Below are positions 33,065-34,985 of a DNA stretch of 34,985 nt, in pieces. The notes beneath the pieces are model-generated. The model ran no database searches and was not told the origin of the DNA. It worked only from the letters and a program-made list of their open reading frames with translations. How positions within the stretch are numbered: the first letter of the stretch is position 1; each line of letters starts with the position of its first letter. Both the position numbers and the translations under genes were made by a program. Source of the stretch: Candidatus Cloacimonadota bacterium (GTDB taxonomy: Bacteria > Cloacimonadota > Cloacimonadia > Cloacimonadales > Cloacimonadaceae); the NCBI GenBank assembly GCA_028681035.1, contig JAQUJJ010000022.1, positions 1-34,985 of the forward strand, in the 5' to 3' direction.

Positions 33065-34476
33065 GTATGTTCCTCTATCTTGCTTATCTTGGTATCTATT
33101 GTGCCATCAACAAAGCTTAGTTTTATCTCATCGTCCACCTTAAGTAGCTTTACCGAGCTTAGCACTTTTCCATCTTTGAAAGCCATGATCCAGCCCTTGC
33201 TTTGTATTTTGCGGGGTGAAAGCTGTTGCATCAGTACAGCAGCATGTTCCAGCTTTGTTTTATATGTTTCAATCGTATCATTCATATTAAAGTTTAGGTC
33301 TCGCTCTGTCTGCTTTAAGTTACTTTTTGCTTGGTTTAGGTTAAGCTCAAAAAGGCTTTGCAGTCTGGATAAACTGCGCTGTGCTATCATCTCTAGGCGT
33401 TGCTGTTTTTGCTGAACCATACTAACTGCAGAATACAAGCCCATGCTCGCCATATCAAAGCGCTGCTGATAGCTTTGCCACAGCTTTTCAGGGTGATAGC
33501 GGGAAAGCGAAAGCTGCATCTCAGCCAAGTTCTGTTTGTATGCGCTTAACTCTTTTTGTTTAGCCAAATCCATTCTGCGGGCAAGAGAGGATAAGAGCGC
33601 AAGTAAATCCTTCTTATCGGGTACGGCAAGCTCCGCAGCCGCTGAGGGGGTAGGTGCACGCAAATCTGCCACAAAATCTGCCAGCGTAAAATCTATCTCG
33701 TGTCCCACCGCAGAGATTACTGGTAGCCTGGAGGCGAAGATAGTCCTCGCCAGTGTTTCATCATTAAAACAGAACAAATCTTCTTGAGAACCGCCACCAC
33801 GGGTTACAATAATGAAATCCACTTCCTGCATCTGATTAAAATACTTTATGCCGTTTACTATCTGAGCGGGTGCGTCAGTTCCTTGAACCACAGCGGGATA
33901 AACTTGTAGCTCGACAGGATAGCGACGGATAATGATATTCTTTATATCCTGTAAAGCCGCACCGGTGGGGGAGGTTACGATGCCTATCTTATTGGGGTAT
34001 TTTGGAATAGGCTGCTTGTGAACAGCATCGAAAAGCCCTTCTTTGTTTAGCTTACGCTTCAGCTCTTCAAACTTCTGCTGCATCGCTCCCAGCCCTGCTT
34101 GTGTCATGTTTTGCACATTCAGGTTATAGGTTCCGCCTTTTTCAAACACGGTAATTCTACCGTAACATACCACCTGCATCCCCTCTACGGGCTTAAAATC
34201 TAGGCGGTAATTAGTATTCTTAAAAAAGGTGCAACGCAGAGTGGCATTTTCATCCTTCAAGTTAAAGTACATATGCCCAGAACTGTGATGTGTAAAGTTA
34301 GAGATTTCCCCTGCCACATAGAGGGGTTCCAGTGACGATTCTATCACTTGTCTTATGTGCCGGGTTACCTCAAATACGCTGAATACGCTTACATTTTCCA
34401 TATGAGAACCAAGCTTTGCCAAGTGCATATATTTGTCAATATCTGCTGCTTGATCTATGCTTATATTTCTAGCCAA
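33061..34476 (-). CDS. xseA: Exodeoxyribonuclease VII large subunit
   Basis: XseA is the catalytic subunit of exonuclease VII, which degrades single-stranded DNA to oligonucleotides. It has the N-terminal OB-fold (VAGEISNFTHHSSGHMYFNLKD), the catalytic region (GIVTSPTGAALQDI, VTRGGGSQEDLFCFNDE, SAVGHEIDFTLADFVADLRAPTPSAAAE), a long C-terminal coiled coil and a tail domain (LSPRKIQSKGWIMAF). The start is uncertain. A TTG at 34476 has AAGGG 9 nt upstream, but family alignment favours the ATG at 34401 (MENVSVFSV), which gives 446 residues. The small subunit xseB is not seen here. The 110-bp element copy D ends 10 nt upstream of the TTG and supplies the AAGGG. First visible gene of the polysaccharide operon. 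Confidence 0.93.
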   Translation of the reverse strand: MARNISIDQAADIDKYMHLAKLGSHMENVSVFSVFEVTRHIRQVIESSLEPLYVAGEISNFTHHSSGHMYFNLKDENATLRCTFFKNTNYRLDFKPVEGMQVVCYGRITVFEKGGTYNLNVQNMTQAGLGAMQQKFEELKRKLNKEGLFDAVHKQPIPKYPNKIGIVTSPTGAALQDIKNIIIRRYPVELQVYPAVVQGTDAPAQIVNGIKYFNQMQEVDFIIVTRGGGSQEDLFCFNDETLARTIFASRLPVISAVGHEIDFTLADFVADLRAPTPSAAAELAVPDKKDLLALLSSLARRMDLAKQKELSAYKQNLAEMQLSLSRYHPEKLWQSYQQRFDMASMGLYSAVSMVQQKQQRLEMIAQRSLSRLQSLFELNLNQAKSNLKQTERDLNFNMNDTIETYKTKLEHAAVLMQQLSPRKIQSKGWIMAFKDGKVLSSVKLLKVDDEIKLSFVDGTIDTKISKIEEHT

Positions 34477-34486
34477 ACAAGTTCAT

Positions 34487-34596
34487 CCCTTGCTGCACTA
34501 TCACCTAAACACCATGTAAATCCCACGTAACCCCCACGTCGCCACGTGGGAATCACGTGGGAAACTCGTCTGCAAGACCTGAGCTTGAAGCAAGGG
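34487..34596 (-). repeat. 110-bp palindromic element, copy D
   Basis: It starts CCCTTGCTGCA and ends TTGAAGCAAGGG, a good terminal inverted repeat, and is exactly 110 bp like the other copies. On the minus strand it begins CCCTTGCTTCAAGCTCAGGT as in copies A-C. The middle has been rearranged: two TTCCCACGTG units, then CGACGTGGGGGTTACGTGGG. It is the most diverged copy inside. Confidence 0.75.
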
Positions 34597-34609
34597 CAGT
34601 ATTTTGGAG

Positions 34610-34629
34610 CTCCGACGTCCCCGTCGGAG
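34610..34629. repeat. Perfect 8-bp hairpin containing GACGTCCCCGTCGG
   Basis: CTCCGACG-TCCC-CGTCGGAG. Its 14-bp core occurs as an exact reverse complement at 34733-34746. Much more GC-rich than the flanks. Confidence 0.6.
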
Positions 34630-34732
34630 ACAGCTTTCCAAGCTATGAATGACTCTCAGTTTATATCAGGAGATTGGTGTTTAGGAAGCTACTCCTAGGA
34701 TGGGTTTTAGTTTAGAGATGGCGCAGCCAGAG

Positions 34733-34746
34733 CCGACGGGGACGTC
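34733..34746. repeat. Inverted copy of the 14-bp GACGTCCCCGTCGG core
   Basis: CCGACGGGGACGTC is the exact reverse complement of 34614-34627. The two copies enclose about 105 bp and each is followed by CAGCT-TCC-like sequence. Confidence 0.55.
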
Positions 34747-34953
34747 AGCTATCCATAAGGGATTTGGACACTGCCTGCCGCAAAGTTTATCATCACATTA
34801 TACAACCCAAATCCAGCTAAACAGATATAGCCAATGACACCTACACTTGATAGAAAAGAACTGCGAGAAAAGCAAAGAATGATATTTACAAAGAGCAAAA
34901 GAGTAAAGGAGAATCACAAAACTCAGAATTGTGAAAGAGACTGAATCCTTAAT

Positions 34954-34971
34954 CCCCCCCCCCCCCCCCCC
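34954..34971 (+). repeat. Homopolymer of 18 C
   Basis: An uninterrupted run of 18 C close to the window edge in otherwise AT-rich DNA. It may be a slippage-prone tract or an assembly artefact. Confidence 0.7.
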
Positions 34972-34985
34972 ACCTTTACTTTGAC

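Larger units (their letters stand above)
34477..34985. other. Gene-free right edge with repeats and a poly-C tract
   Basis: This stretch of 509 bp to the window edge has no coding frame I can support. It holds the 110-bp element copy D (34487-34596), a GC-rich hairpin (34610-34629) whose 14-bp core recurs inverted at 34733-34746, and an 18-C run (34954-34971). Between 34760 and 34950 it is AT-rich with nothing recognised. Confidence 0.6.

Noticed and set aside
33061..34476. Defence island at the right end, because of a nuclease gene
   Set aside because: The nuclease is housekeeping exonuclease VII, and its neighbours are glycan genes, not defence genes.

Overview
The window reads as chromosomal DNA of a diderm bacterium of the FCB superphylum, most likely Candidatus Cloacimonadota or a close relative. 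This is inferred, not proven. The support is a secreted metalloprotease with a type IX secretion (T9SS) C-terminal sorting domain, a PorV/PorQ-type outer-membrane protein next to it, lipid A synthesis (lpxB), a moderate-to-low GC appearance, and very compact operons in which consecutive genes overlap by the tetranucleotide ATGA.

Layout: (1) the 3' part of a dihydrolipoamide dehydrogenase at the left edge (+). (2) A minus-strand operon, 7919 to 1379: PorV-like protein, M6-type metalloprotease with a T9SS tail, then three tandem secreted paralogues of the DUF5683-like type. (3) tRNA-Leu(CAA), then a three-gene membrane/lipid A operon: small multidrug export family protein, lpxB, acyltransferase. 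(4) A ferritin-like diiron protein (+) with a palindrome over its predicted -10 box, convergent with recO and an rqcH/NFACT gene. (5) A membrane-anchored coiled-coil protein (+) with a clear terminator. (6) A long minus-strand operon: methyltransferase, rho, TPR/SPOR protein, mutS, SurA-like lipoprotein, tadA and a tRNA-Ser only 4 nt behind tadA. (7) A patatin-like hydrolase, a DbpA-type DEAD-box helicase, tRNA-Phe and an orphan CheY-like regulator. (8) A tightly overlapped minus-strand operon at the right: xseA, GHL10-type glycosidase, oligosaccharide flippase and two GT4 glycosyltransferases.

The least expected signal lies in the gene-free gaps. Four copies of a 110-bp element (1030-1139 and 23737-23846 on +; 8522-8631 and 34487-34596 on -) align over their length, three of them without a gap. 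They share imperfect CCCTTGCT...AGCAAGGG terminal inverted repeats and an interior of 11-bp tandem units around the palindrome CCCACGTG, followed by an inverted copy. A fifth, shorter element (15163-15249) keeps similar ends and the same design, 11-bp tandem units plus an inverted copy, but with different unit sequence. Two of the gaps (966-1378 and 23303-24173) also share a second 84-bp block and a CAGCCTAAC/TAACCTG tract in the same order, forming composite 3'-flanking cassettes. I know of no description of these elements, but I could not search for one.

Start codons: several genes appear to use TTG (the small multidrug export protein, mutS, the GHL10 glycosidase, possibly xseA). The helicase uses GTG.
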